NCBI GenBank assembly: GCA_018664365.1
Contig: JABJOK010000012.1
Coordinates: forward strand, 1-17,940
Direction of reading: 5' to 3'
Source of the DNA: Candidatus Peregrinibacteria bacterium
GTDB taxonomy: Bacteria > Patescibacteriota > Gracilibacteria > UBA1369 > LOWO2-01-FULL-3
Length of the DNA: 17,940 bases
Below are positions 6,430 through 14,267 of this stretch, piece after piece (the stretch's first letter is position 1; every line of letters starts with the position of its first letter). The notes below the pieces were generated by a model that saw only the letters and a program-made list of their open reading frames with translations, had not been told where the DNA came from and ran no database searches. A program made the position numbers and the translations under genes.

Positions 6430-6785
6430 TCGCCCCAGATCATAGCTTTGATTGCTGGGTCGACCATTTCGTCTGACCAGAATGGGTCCCAGACTATTTC
6501 GGTGCAGACTTTTTTTATGTCTTTTTGTAGGAGCATTTTGTCTTCGACATCTGAGATTAGCTGTGGTCCTACCGGGCAGCTTGGAGTTGTTAGTGTCATT
6601 ACGACTACTGCTGACCCGTCTTTGCGGACATCTATGTCATAAATCAATCCTAGGTCTACTAATCCAATATTAAGTTCAGGATCTATGACTTTGTTGAGTT
6701 CTTTCCAGTATGGTTCAGTTCTTTGGGCTTTAGGGCGTGGAAACTCTTTCTTTGCCTTGCTGGTTTTAGTCTTTTTTGCTGGCAT
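6426..6785 (-). CDS. DUF59/MIP18-family Fe-S assembly protein (SufT/PaaD-like)
   Basis: A 119-residue protein that acts in maturation or transfer of iron-sulfur clusters. Family signatures are VIDPELNIGLVDLGLIYD (33-50), TTPSCPVGPQL (67-77) with the conserved C70, and WDPFWSDEMVDPAIKAMIWGD (99-119). The first ~22 residues are a Lys-rich tail not usual in the family. The ATG lies 20 nt inside the 3' end of sufU, in another frame, so the two are probably translationally coupled. It is the last gene of the SUF operon, matching the common DUF59-SUF association. No terminator is visible before the convergent FHA-caspase gene. Confidence 0.85.
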   Translation of the reverse strand: MPAKKTKTSKAKKEFPRPKAQRTEPYWKELNKVIDPELNIGLVDLGLIYDIDVRKDGSAVVVMTLTTPSCPVGPQLISDVEDKMLLQKDIKKVCTEIVWDPFWSDEMVDPAIKAMIWGD

Positions 6786-7149
6786 TGTTGTGATTTTTTA
6801 TAGCTTGTTGAGTTGTGGATAGGCCAAGAAGTGCGCATTTTATACGTCCTGGAGATATGTCGATTCCGAGCATCTTGTATATATCATCTGGCTTAAGTTT
6901 GTTTATTTCTTCTATGGATTTTCCTTTTAGGTAATCTGTGAGCATGGAGGTTGCGGCTTGGCTTATTGCGCAGCCTGCTCCGTTAAACGCAACCTCAGTG
7001 ACGACACTGTTTTCTATCTTTAGTTCTATGCTGAGTGTGTCACCGCATTGTGGATTTTCCTCGTCGGCTTTGCAGGTAGGGGAGTCTATATGCCCTTTAT
7101 TGTGAGGATTTTTGTAGTGGTCTAGAATTATTTCTGAGTATAGGTCCAT
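6766..7149 (-). CDS. sufU: SufU-type sulfur-transfer/scaffold protein
   Basis: A 127-residue member of the IscU/SufU family. In Gram-positive SUF systems SufU binds zinc and carries persulfide sulfur from SufS to SufB. Conserved residues seen are C35 and D37 in NPQCGD, C60 in GAGCAIS and C105 in RIKCALL. The stretch between C60 and C105 (about 44 residues) matches the SufU form rather than IscU. It starts 10 nt after sufS, with no Shine-Dalgarno sequence, and overlaps the DUF59 gene. No sufE is present in the operon, consistent with SufU filling that role. Confidence 0.88.
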   Translation of the reverse strand: MDLYSEIILDHYKNPHNKGHIDSPTCKADEENPQCGDTLSIELKIENSVVTEVAFNGAGCAISQAATSMLTDYLKGKSIEEINKLKPDDIYKMLGIDISPGRIKCALLGLSTTQQAIKNHNNASKKD

Positions 7150-7159
7150 ATTTACTTAC

Positions 7160-8380
7160 TTATGCGAATATTTTTATGCATTTTTTTAGTGCTTCAACTG
7201 TTCTATCGATGTCTTGCTTGTCGTTGTATACATATAGGCTTATTCTGGCCGTTGCAATCAGTCCAAGGTGTTTGTGAAGTGGGTCTGTGCAGTGTTTCCC
7301 GGCCCTTATAGCGATGTTTTCTGAATTCAGGGCTTCCGCTATGTCATGTGGATGAATTCCCTTGATAGTGAATGTTATTACAGGCCCTGCTTGATCTTCT
7401 GGTGGAGTAACTAATTTTATATCTTCTATTTTTGAAAGTTCTGAGATTGCGTATTTGTATAATTCTTTTTCGTGTTTTTGGATTTCGTTGAATGTGAGAT
7501 CGGTTATGTAGTCGAGTGCTGACTTGAAAGCTACGACATCTGCGATATTTGAAGTTCCTGCCTCAAATTTTTGAGGAGGCTTTGCGAACTCTGCAGAATC
7601 TAGTTCAACTGCCGCAATCATGCTTCCACCGTACAGGAATGGTGGCATTTTTTTGAGAATAGATTGTCGTGCGTATAAGACTCCAACCCCTGTTGGACCA
7701 AGCATTTTGTGGCTTGAGAACGCAAGAAAGTCACAGTTTATTTTTTGAACATCTATTTGTTGATGGGCAGCTGTTTGAGCTGCATCGATTAGTACGTGTG
7801 CTCCGTGTTCTTTTGCTAAATTTGTAATTTCTTCAATTGGAGCAATGGTTCCAAGGACATTCGACATTCCAGTAATTGCTACCAGCTTTGTTTTTTCTGA
7901 AAGGAGTTTCTTGTATTCTTCAATATCTAGAGTTAGATCGTCTTTAATCGGAATAAATTTTAGATGTGCTCCTTTTTTCTTTGCTAAAAATTGCCAAGGA
8001 AGTAAGTTCGAGTGGTGTTCGATCATGCTAACTATAATTTCGTCTCCTTTTTGGACGTTCTTTTCTCCCCAAGTGTAAGCCACTAAGTTGATTGACTCTG
8101 TAGTGTTTCTTGTGAAAATTATCTCGGATTTTGAGGCAGCGTTTATGAATTTTTGAGTAGTTTCGCGAGCTCCCTCGTATAGAGCAGTAGCTTCTTCTGA
8201 GATGTCATAAATTCCTCGATGGATGTTTGCGTTAGTGTTTTCGTAAAAATTTGTAATCGCTTCTATTACTTGTTTTGGCTTTTGAGTTGTTGAAGCGTTA
8301 TCTAGATACACCAAAGTTTTTCCGTTTTTTTCGCGGTTTAAAATTGGGAAATCTTTTTTTATTTGAGCTGGATCTATCAT
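7160..8380 (-). CDS. sufS: Cysteine desulfurase SufS
   Basis: A 406-residue PLP-dependent class V aminotransferase-fold enzyme that removes sulfur from L-cysteine, yielding alanine and an enzyme persulfide. Seen: VYLDNASTTQKP near 24-35, EHHSN at 121-125 around the cofactor, D199 in LIDAAQ, the PLP lysine K225 in SSHKMLGPTGVGVLY, and the persulfide cysteine C364 in IRAGKHCTDPLHKHLG. The last motif usually reads RAGHHCA; here Lys replaces the first His. Length is standard for group II desulfurases. Within the SUF operon it begins 7 nt after sufD. Sulfur is expected to pass to SufU. Confidence 0.95.
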   Translation of the reverse strand: MIDPAQIKKDFPILNREKNGKTLVYLDNASTTQKPKQVIEAITNFYENTNANIHRGIYDISEEATALYEGARETTQKFINAASKSEIIFTRNTTESINLVAYTWGEKNVQKGDEIIVSMIEHHSNLLPWQFLAKKKGAHLKFIPIKDDLTLDIEEYKKLLSEKTKLVAITGMSNVLGTIAPIEEITNLAKEHGAHVLIDAAQTAAHQQIDVQKINCDFLAFSSHKMLGPTGVGVLYARQSILKKMPPFLYGGSMIAAVELDSAEFAKPPQKFEAGTSNIADVVAFKSALDYITDLTFNEIQKHEKELYKYAISELSKIEDIKLVTPPEDQAGPVITFTIKGIHPHDIAEALNSENIAIRAGKHCTDPLHKHLGLIATARISLYVYNDKQDIDRTVEALKKCIKIFA

Positions 8381-8387
8381 AGTTAGT

Positions 8388-8996
8388 TTATAGGTATTCT
8401 TCGATTTTGTTCATTATATAATTCTGAGCCTTCTTGTCTGGGATTTTATCTATTTCGGCTTCTAGGAATCCTTTTATAAGCATAGCTTGTCCTTCTTTTT
8501 TATCAATGCCTCGTGATTTAAGGTAGAAAACTAGATCTTCGTCGACTTGTCCGATTGTTGCTGCGTGTCCAGCTTTTACATCATCGGCCTCTATTTCTAA
8601 ACAGGGGACGGTGTGAGTTTTTGCCTTATCAGAGAGCATCAGTGTGTGATGTGCGAGGTATGAGTTTGTGAGCTGAGCTTCTTTCCTAATATTTAGAGAT
8701 CCTTTGTAATCTATCTCGGATTTGTCGAAAAGGGCGGATCGGATAGTGTAGTAGGCGTTTGTATTTGGTGTTTCATGAAGTGAAACTGTTTCGAATGGAA
8801 ATTTTTCCTCCTTTTTCCCAATGATAATTGCTAAAAAATGAACCGTTGCGTTTTTTTCTTCAAAGTGAAATGTGAGTGTTTTCTTTTCTTCCCATCCTTT
8901 GTTTATTATTGCTACGTATCCCAAAGTTTCGCCTTTTTTAACGCGGATTGTCTTGTCCGGAATCTTGTCTGTGATGATGAGCTTGTAGTTGTCCAT
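8388..8996 (-). CDS. sufD: Short SufD-like component of the SufBCD complex
   Basis: A 202-residue SufB/SufD-family protein. SufD normally has about 400-450 residues; this one lacks the N-terminal helical domain and holds a shortened beta-helix (about 20-130) plus the C-terminal core CLEIEADDVKAGHAATIGQ near 132-150 and helical tail. H144 matches the histidine that in E. coli SufD (H360) joins the SufB-SufD cluster site, while the nearby cysteine (E. coli C358) is replaced by A142. It sits between sufB and sufS with gaps of 18 and 7 nt and no frame disruption, so it looks like a functional minimal form rather than a broken gene. SufD identity rests on position and C-terminal motif. Confidence 0.78.
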   Translation of the reverse strand: MDNYKLIITDKIPDKTIRVKKGETLGYVAIINKGWEEKKTLTFHFEEKNATVHFLAIIIGKKEEKFPFETVSLHETPNTNAYYTIRSALFDKSEIDYKGSLNIRKEAQLTNSYLAHHTLMLSDKAKTHTVPCLEIEADDVKAGHAATIGQVDEDLVFYLKSRGIDKKEGQAMLIKGFLEAEIDKIPDKKAQNYIMNKIEEYL

Positions 8997-9014
8997 TAGT
9001 TTAGTTCGTTTTGG

Positions 9015-10433
9015 TTATCCGACAGAGCCTTCCATTTCTATTTCAAGTAGGCGATTTAGTTCAAGAGCGTATTCCATTGGGAGCTGCTTGATTATTGGCT
9101 TTGCGAAGCCGTTCACGATTGTTGAAGCAGCTTCCTCTTCTGTCATTCCGCGAGACATTAGGTAGAAGAGCTGCTCTTCTCCTATCTTTGAGACGGTTGC
9201 TTCGTGTGCTATTGCTACATCGTCTTGATCAATTTTCATTACTGGGTAGGTATCTGACCTGGATTCGTCGTCTAGTAAAAGTGCGTCACAGGCGATGTGG
9301 CTTTTTACATTGGAAGCTCCTTTGTTGACCTTTAGAAGTCCTCTATATGTTCCTCGTCCTCCATCTTTGCTGATTGATTTGGAAACAATAGTTGAGCTAG
9401 TGTTTGGAGCTGCATGGATTATTTTCGCGCCCGCGTCTTGGTGTTGATTCTTGCCTGAAAAGGCAAGAGATTGAACTTCTCCTCGGGCCCCTTTACCCAT
9501 CAGATGAATTGCTGGGTACTTCATTGTTAATCCTGATCCAATGTTGCAGTCTAGCCAAAACATTTCTGCATTTTCATGTGCGTGAGCACGTTTTGTAACC
9601 AGGTTGTATATATTTTGCGACCAATTCTGTAGCGTTGTGTACTGAACACGAGCGTTCTTTTTTACAACAACCTCTACAACGGCTGCGTGAAGTGAATCTG
9701 TTGAATAAGTAGGAGCTGTACACCCTTCAATGTAGTGAACTGAGCTGCCTTCGTCTGCGATAATTAACGTTCTTTCAAACTGCCCCATGTTTTCTGCATT
9801 TATTCGGAAATAGGCCTGTAGTGGAAGCCCTACATGAACTCCCTTTGGAATGTAAATGAATGACCCTCCTGACCAAACAGCAGAGTTTAGTGCTGCAAAC
9901 TTGTTGTCATTTGAGGGAATTATTTTCCCGAAGTGTTCTTTGAAAATTTCTGGATATTTTTGAAGTCCAACTTCTGTTGATTCAAAAATCACTCCCTTGT
10001 TTTTAAGTTCTTTTTTGAGTGAGTGATATACGACCTCTGACTCAAACTGAGCGCCTGTTCCTGCTAAAAACTCTCTTTCTGCCTGTGGAATTCCAAGTTT
10101 TTCAAAAGTATCCTTGATCTCCTCTGGTACATCCTCCCAATCAGTTTTTGGTTTATCTTGAGGCTGTAAGTAGTAGTGAATATTTGAAAAATCAATTTCG
10201 CTCAAATCTCCTCCCCACTCTGGCATTTCTTTTTCCAAAAAGACTTCGTATGCCTTCAATCTGAAATCTAGCATCCACTTTGGTTCATTTTTGCGCTTTG
10301 AAATTTCCTCCACAATGCTTCTATTTAGCCCTTTTGGAGTCTTGTATACGCTTTTACCGCCGGTTTTGAATCCATACTTATATTCACCGACTGTTTCTTC
10401 AATCTTCTTTTTAGTTTTCTTTGGTACAGCCAT
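9015..10433 (-). CDS. sufB: Fe-S cluster assembly scaffold SufB
   Basis: A 472-residue scaffold subunit on which the SufBC(2)D complex builds Fe-S clusters. Typical SufB landmarks: the N-terminal EPKWMLDFRLKAYE block at 50-63, SGGSFIYIPKGVHV at 188-201, YIEGCTAPTYSTDSLHAAVVE at 234-254 with the conserved C238 that receives sulfur, YRGLLKVNKGA at 363-373, IACDALLLDDESRSDTYP at 380-397 with C382, and DVAIAHEATVSKIGEEQLFYLMSRG at 405-429. Length is normal, in contrast to the short SufD. Its ATG overlaps the stop of sufC by one base (TAATG), which implies coupling. Confidence 0.96.
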   Translation of the reverse strand: MAVPKKTKKKIEETVGEYKYGFKTGGKSVYKTPKGLNRSIVEEISKRKNEPKWMLDFRLKAYEVFLEKEMPEWGGDLSEIDFSNIHYYLQPQDKPKTDWEDVPEEIKDTFEKLGIPQAEREFLAGTGAQFESEVVYHSLKKELKNKGVIFESTEVGLQKYPEIFKEHFGKIIPSNDNKFAALNSAVWSGGSFIYIPKGVHVGLPLQAYFRINAENMGQFERTLIIADEGSSVHYIEGCTAPTYSTDSLHAAVVEVVVKKNARVQYTTLQNWSQNIYNLVTKRAHAHENAEMFWLDCNIGSGLTMKYPAIHLMGKGARGEVQSLAFSGKNQHQDAGAKIIHAAPNTSSTIVSKSISKDGGRGTYRGLLKVNKGASNVKSHIACDALLLDDESRSDTYPVMKIDQDDVAIAHEATVSKIGEEQLFYLMSRGMTEEEAASTIVNGFAKPIIKQLPMEYALELNRLLEIEMEGSVG

Positions 10434-11182
10434 TATTTTATATATTTTTCGTATCCATTTTTTTCAAGATCGTGTGCCAGCTTTGGTCCACCTGATTTGA
10501 GTATTTTTCCATCAACCATAATGTGGACATGATCTGGATCGATATAATTTAATATTCTTTGGTAGTGAGTGATTATTAAAATCCCTGGATTTGTTTTCTT
10601 ATGAATAGCTTTAATTCCTTTTGCTACTGACTTTAGTGCGTCTATGTCTAAGCCGGAATCTATTTCATCTAGGAGAGCGTATTTTGGTTCTAGAGTTGCC
10701 ATTTGAACTATCTCGGCACGCTTCTTTTCTCCACCAGAAAAACCCTGATTAACCGATCTTCCAATAAATTTTTCATCCATCTTTAAAAGCTTTGTAGACG
10801 CTCTCATTTCTTCCATGAAATCAACTGGCCCGATCGGAGTCGAATCTTTGTCTTTTGCCTTTAAGTTCGCGTTTTTTGCCAGCCTGAGGAAGTTTCCAAA
10901 GGTAACTCCAGGAATTTCTAGTGGCTGCTGGAATGCTAGGAAAAGTCCTTCATTGGCCCTCTCGTTTGTATCTAGTTCTAATAGTTTTTTACCATCTAAT
11001 TTTGCAGATCCTTTTGTGACCTCAAATTTTGGATGGCCCATAAGCACATTACATAGCGTACTTTTTCCTGAACCGTTTGGTCCCATGATTGTATGAATTT
11101 CGCCAGCTTTTATATTTAGGCTTAATCCTTTTAATATTTCTTTATCGCCAATTTTTGCGTGTAGATTTTTAATCTCAAGCAT
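10433..11182 (-). CDS. sufC: Fe-S assembly ATPase SufC
   Basis: A 249-residue ABC-type ATPase that powers conformational change in SufBCD. It has Walker A GPNGSGKST (34-42), the Q-loop in FLAFQQPLEIPGV (81-93), the ABC signature FSGGEKKRAE (148-157), Walker B ALLDE with D172/E173, the D-loop SGLD and the H-loop ITHYQRIL. The SufC-specific form is clear from EIPGVTFGNFLR and IDSGLDIDAL. First structural gene after rrf2 (12-nt gap), overlapping sufB by one base. Confidence 0.96.
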   Translation of the reverse strand: MLEIKNLHAKIGDKEILKGLSLNIKAGEIHTIMGPNGSGKSTLCNVLMGHPKFEVTKGSAKLDGKKLLELDTNERANEGLFLAFQQPLEIPGVTFGNFLRLAKNANLKAKDKDSTPIGPVDFMEEMRASTKLLKMDEKFIGRSVNQGFSGGEKKRAEIVQMATLEPKYALLDEIDSGLDIDALKSVAKGIKAIHKKTNPGILIITHYQRILNYIDPDHVHIMVDGKILKSGGPKLAHDLEKNGYEKYIK

Positions 11183-11194
11183 TTCTGAATTAAT

Positions 11195-11644
11195 TTAAGA
11201 AAGTAATTTTTCGAGCGTCTGTTTTTTGAAGTAGTCTTCTAGGTCGTCATTAATTCTCTTTAGACCAGCCCTGATGTCGCAACAATCTTGTCGTGCGCAG
11301 TTGTGTTTTACGCAGGGAACAATTGCTATTGGACCTTCGAGAGCCTCAATAACCTCAATAATTGAGAGCTTTGTTGCATCTTTTTTTAGTACGTAGCCTC
11401 CGTATTTACCTCTTTCAGCTTTAATGAACCCAGCTTGCTGTAGAAGTCTTGCTACCTTTTGCAGAAAGGAAAATGAAAGTCCTTTTTCCTCAGAGATTGA
11501 TTTAATAGACATGCTTTCGCCTTTTTTACATTTTGTTAAATAGGTTAGGAGCATAATCCCGTAATCAATTTTTTTGGTTAGATGTAGCGCTCCAGAGCTT
11601 TGACTTTTCTTTTTTGAACCCGGCGCAGTTGCGATTTTATTCAT
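11195..11644 (-). CDS. Rrf2-family regulator (IscR/SufR-like) of the SUF operon
   Basis: A 149-residue transcription regulator. After a 20-residue Lys/Ser-rich N-terminal extension, the family start LHLTKKIDYGIMLLTYL (20-36) leads into a winged helix (about 45-88, including IKSISEEKGLSFSFLQKVARLLQQAGFI and the GKYGGYVL wing). A Cys cluster follows, C111, C116, C121 and C122 (PCVKHNCARQDCC), placed where IscR binds its [2Fe-2S] cluster. IscR has three Cys and a His with somewhat different spacing. As first gene of the operon it probably senses Fe-S supply and controls its own promoter, which has an inverted repeat around the -10 box. Confidence 0.88.
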   Translation of the reverse strand: MNKIATAPGSKKKSQSSGALHLTKKIDYGIMLLTYLTKCKKGESMSIKSISEEKGLSFSFLQKVARLLQQAGFIKAERGKYGGYVLKKDATKLSIIEVIEALEGPIAIVPCVKHNCARQDCCDIRAGLKRINDDLEDYFKKQTLEKLLS

Positions 11645-11666
11645 ACTAGATTGGTCTTAATTGTGG

Positions 11667-11700
11667 TCATTAATGTAAATGAAATAGTGGCCTGTGTCAA
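11667..11700 (-). promoter_or_regulatory. SUF operon promoter with candidate Rrf2 operator
   Basis: On the minus strand TTGACA (11700-11695), a 17-base spacer and TACATT (11677-11672). The -10 hexamer is exactly flanked by TCATT and AATGA, an inverted repeat covering 11682-11667, which is a plausible binding site for the dimeric Rrf2 protein. The leader before ATG 11644 lacks a Shine-Dalgarno sequence. Confidence 0.6.
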
Positions 11701-11745
11701 AGCGATTCCCGTGCTTTTTGTAACACGTTTTAGTAGCATTGAGTT

Positions 11746-11758
11746 GTACGAGTCGTAC
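11746..11758. promoter_or_regulatory. Perfect 13-bp palindrome upstream of the SLH gene
   Basis: GTACGAGTCGTAC reads the same on both strands around its central base. It lies 17-20 bp before the SLH gene start and would suit a dimeric DNA-binding protein or a small hairpin at the transcript 5' end. I see no convincing -35/-10 pair for this gene. Confidence 0.45.
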
Positions 11759-11777
11759 TCCTAACCAAAATTTTATG

Positions 11778-14213
11778 ATGCTAAAGAAAGTACTAGCTAA
11801 ACTAGCACTGGGAGCTTTGATATTGTCTACTTTGACAATGGGAGCTTTTGCCGGTGCACCGTCCTATTTCACGGACGTGGAGCCTTATATTGATAACTAT
11901 CAGGCAATTGATTACCTGCGTACCAACGACATTGTGATTGGCTACTCGGATCAGACCTATAAGCCTGACCAGAATATTAATAGGGCTGAGTTTTTGAAAA
12001 TTGTAATGGAAATGTTGGAAATTGAACCGGGTGGAGAAGATTGTTTTGATGATGTGGCCGATGAATGGTTTGCTGAATATGTCTGTAAAGCTGAAGAAGA
12101 TGGGATTATAGATGGTTATCCAAATGGAACATTTAAACCTGGTGATGAGATTGCCTTCGTAGAAGCTGCGAAAATCGTTGCTAATATTTTCTCTTTAGAC
12201 ATTGGTCAAACAGAGGGGAAGGAGTGGTTTTATGACTATGTAATGGCTTTAGAGGAGCAGTCAGTAGTTCCATATAATGTTGATAATTTTGACGATAAAA
12301 TCACACGTGGAGATATGGCTGAAATGGTGTGGAGAATTGAAAACGAGGTGACTTATAAGATTTCAAATACCTATTCTAATATTGCTTCTGGAAAAGTTGC
12401 TAGTGAAAAAGGTGGAGAGCTTCAAACTTTTGAATCATGTACTGAGCTTACAAAGTATCTTGATGTAAATAAGGAGTCTTATTTTGCAGAGGGTGGAGCA
12501 ATGGTTGATGATGACTGGGGATTTGAAGAAACTTCTGCGGAGCCATCTGCAGCAAAATCTGCTGATGAACTTGGTGGAAGTGCGGAAGATTATTCTTCAA
12601 CTAATGTTCAGGTCTACGGTGTAGATGAGGCAGATATTTTGAAAAATGACGGGAAATACATTTATTACTTAAGAGATAACGCTCTTGAAATAATTTCTGC
12701 ATATCCTCCTGAGTCAATGGAGGTTCTAGATTCTTTCGCCTTTGATGATGATCAGTTTTATGCCGACGAAATGTACATAGATGGAGATACGGCAGTTGTT
12801 ATTGGAATTAGTTATAATTACGAAATTACAAAGGGAAATTATTATGGAGGAGAGACAAAGATGTACACATTGGACATAAGTGATAAATCCGATATTGAGG
12901 AGGATAGAGTGCTGACGTTCGCAGGATACTATAGTGATTCTCGAAAAATTGATGACACTGTTTACCTAATAATGAATCAGTATAATTACTACTGGGATGA
13001 GGTTGTCGCAGAAGAGGCTTTGCCTTATTACAAGGAGGGGGACAGCGAGCCAGAGGCGCTTGTTGGTTGTGCAGATATCAAATATGTTCCTGGTGCGATT
13101 AGCACGACAGATTACCTGATGGTTTCTGCGGTAGATATTGATACGAGCAGTGCAGATGTTGAAACGGAGGTTATCTTGGGATCGTATGGAACGGTTTATT
13201 CATCTACTGATAATCTTTATATAGCTGAACCAAGATATGATTATTGGTATTGGTATGAAGAGAGTGGAAGTGGTGAAGAGACATATATTCATAAATTTGA
13301 ATTAAATGGGACTGACCTGAACTATGAAGGCGTGGGGGCTGTTCCTGGGAGCGTTGATGATCAGTTTTCAATGGATGAAGACGGTGATTACTTTAGGTTA
13401 GCGACAACTACTGGTGGATGGTGGTCTGATGATGGGCCAGAAAATAACGTCTATGTGCTTGATAAAGACCTAGAGGTAGTGGGAAGTGTTACTGGTCTTG
13501 CTCCGGGAGAAGAAATTTATTCAGCAAGATTTGTAGGTGATAGGCTTTATATGGTTACGTTTGAACAAATTGATCCGCTTTTTGTGATTGATTTGAGTAC
13601 ACCTAGTAGTCCTCATGTTCTTGGAAAATTAAAGATTCCTGGTGTTAGTGAATATCTACATCCATTAGACGAGGATCATATTATTGGATTCGGAAAGGAA
13701 ACATTGTCAGAAGCCGAACTTGAAGAAGCAGGATGGTCTTGGTTCCAAGGACTAAAGCTTTCTCTGTTTGATGTAAGTGATGTTAATTCTCCTCGTGAGA
13801 TCGATAAAGTTATAATTGGTGATAGGGGAAGTTCAAGTGAATTACTATGGAATCACAAGGCTCTTCTTCACAATGTTAAAGATGGATATATTGCATTCCC
13901 CGCTTTGGTTGCGGAAATTCCAGATGGAGTAAAAGAAGACCTAGATACAGCTTGGATTTATGGTGACTACACTTATCAGGGAGCCTATGTTTATGGTGTA
14001 GATACAACAGGATTCACTCTTAGAGGAAAGGTTTCTCACTATGACACAGATGAGTTGGGAGATGATTTTGATTATTATTATTCGTATGGTGAAAGCAAGG
14101 ATGTAGAAAGAGTTCTTTACATTGGGGACTACATTTATTCAGTCTCTGATTACATGGTAAAGGCAAGTACAGAAACTGATGTGACAGAGGTTGATAGCGT
14201 ACTTTGGGAATAA
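11778..14213 (+). CDS. Secreted SLH-domain protein with C-terminal beta-propeller
   Basis: An 811-residue exported cell-surface protein. A signal peptide is clear: basic MLKKVLAK, hydrophobic LALGALILSTLTMG, then AFA before a probable cleavage at residue 25. Three S-layer-homology repeats follow (about 29-80, 89-138, 147-190; NRAEFLKIV and GYPNGTFKPGD are typical), which anchor proteins to cell-wall polymers. From about 215 to the end it matches the secreted beta-propeller family (Beta_propel): TNVQVYGVDEADILKNDGKYIYYL at 275-298 and a conserved GDRGSSSELLWNHKALLHNVKDGYIAFP block. An acidic, Ala/Ser-rich linker lies near 237-270. ATG 11775 is equally possible and adds one Met. Acidic and aromatic-rich overall. 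Specific function of such propellers is unknown. Confidence 0.9.
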   Translation: MLKKVLAKLALGALILSTLTMGAFAGAPSYFTDVEPYIDNYQAIDYLRTNDIVIGYSDQTYKPDQNINRAEFLKIVMEMLEIEPGGEDCFDDVADEWFAEYVCKAEEDGIIDGYPNGTFKPGDEIAFVEAAKIVANIFSLDIGQTEGKEWFYDYVMALEEQSVVPYNVDNFDDKITRGDMAEMVWRIENEVTYKISNTYSNIASGKVASEKGGELQTFESCTELTKYLDVNKESYFAEGGAMVDDDWGFEETSAEPSAAKSADELGGSAEDYSSTNVQVYGVDEADILKNDGKYIYYLRDNALEIISAYPPESMEVLDSFAFDDDQFYADEMYIDGDTAVVIGISYNYEITKGNYYGGETKMYTLDISDKSDIEEDRVLTFAGYYSDSRKIDDTVYLIMNQYNYYWDEVVAEEALPYYKEGDSEPEALVGCADIKYVPGAISTTDYLMVSAVDIDTSSADVETEVILGSYGTVYSSTDNLYIAEPRYDYWYWYEESGSGEETYIHKFELNGTDLNYEGVGAVPGSVDDQFSMDEDGDYFRLATTTGGWWSDDGPENNVYVLDKDLEVVGSVTGLAPGEEIYSARFVGDRLYMVTFEQIDPLFVIDLSTPSSPHVLGKLKIPGVSEYLHPLDEDHIIGFGKETLSEAELEEAGWSWFQGLKLSLFDVSDVNSPREIDKVIIGDRGSSSELLWNHKALLHNVKDGYIAFPALVAEIPDGVKEDLDTAWIYGDYTYQGAYVYGVDTTGFTLRGKVSHYDTDELGDDFDYYYSYGESKDVERVLYIGDYIYSVSDYMVKASTETDVTEVDSVLWE

Positions 14214-14267
14214 AGAGTCGTTGAAAATCCTAGAAGGGTCGTTCACAAATGGTGGGCGGCTCTTTTT
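14213..14267 (+). terminator. Terminator-like hairpin between convergent SLH and PBP genes
   Basis: AAGAGTCG (14213-14220) can pair with CGGCTCTT (14257-14264) with one G-U, closed by a long ~36-nt loop and followed by a T run ending at 14267, which enters the stop codon of the PBP gene. The loop contains two GTCGTT boxes. On the minus strand the same stem is followed by a poorer T tract. Confidence 0.45.

Noticed and set aside
8388..8996. sufD as a frameshifted or truncated pseudogene
   Set aside because: The flanking gaps are only 18 and 7 nt, the frame is intact and the C-terminal motif is kept; no leftover N-terminal coding is present.
11739..11774. Extension of the SLH protein to a TTG at 11739
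   Set aside because: It would put 12 polar residues before a complete signal peptide; ATG 11775/11778 gives a normal secreted start.
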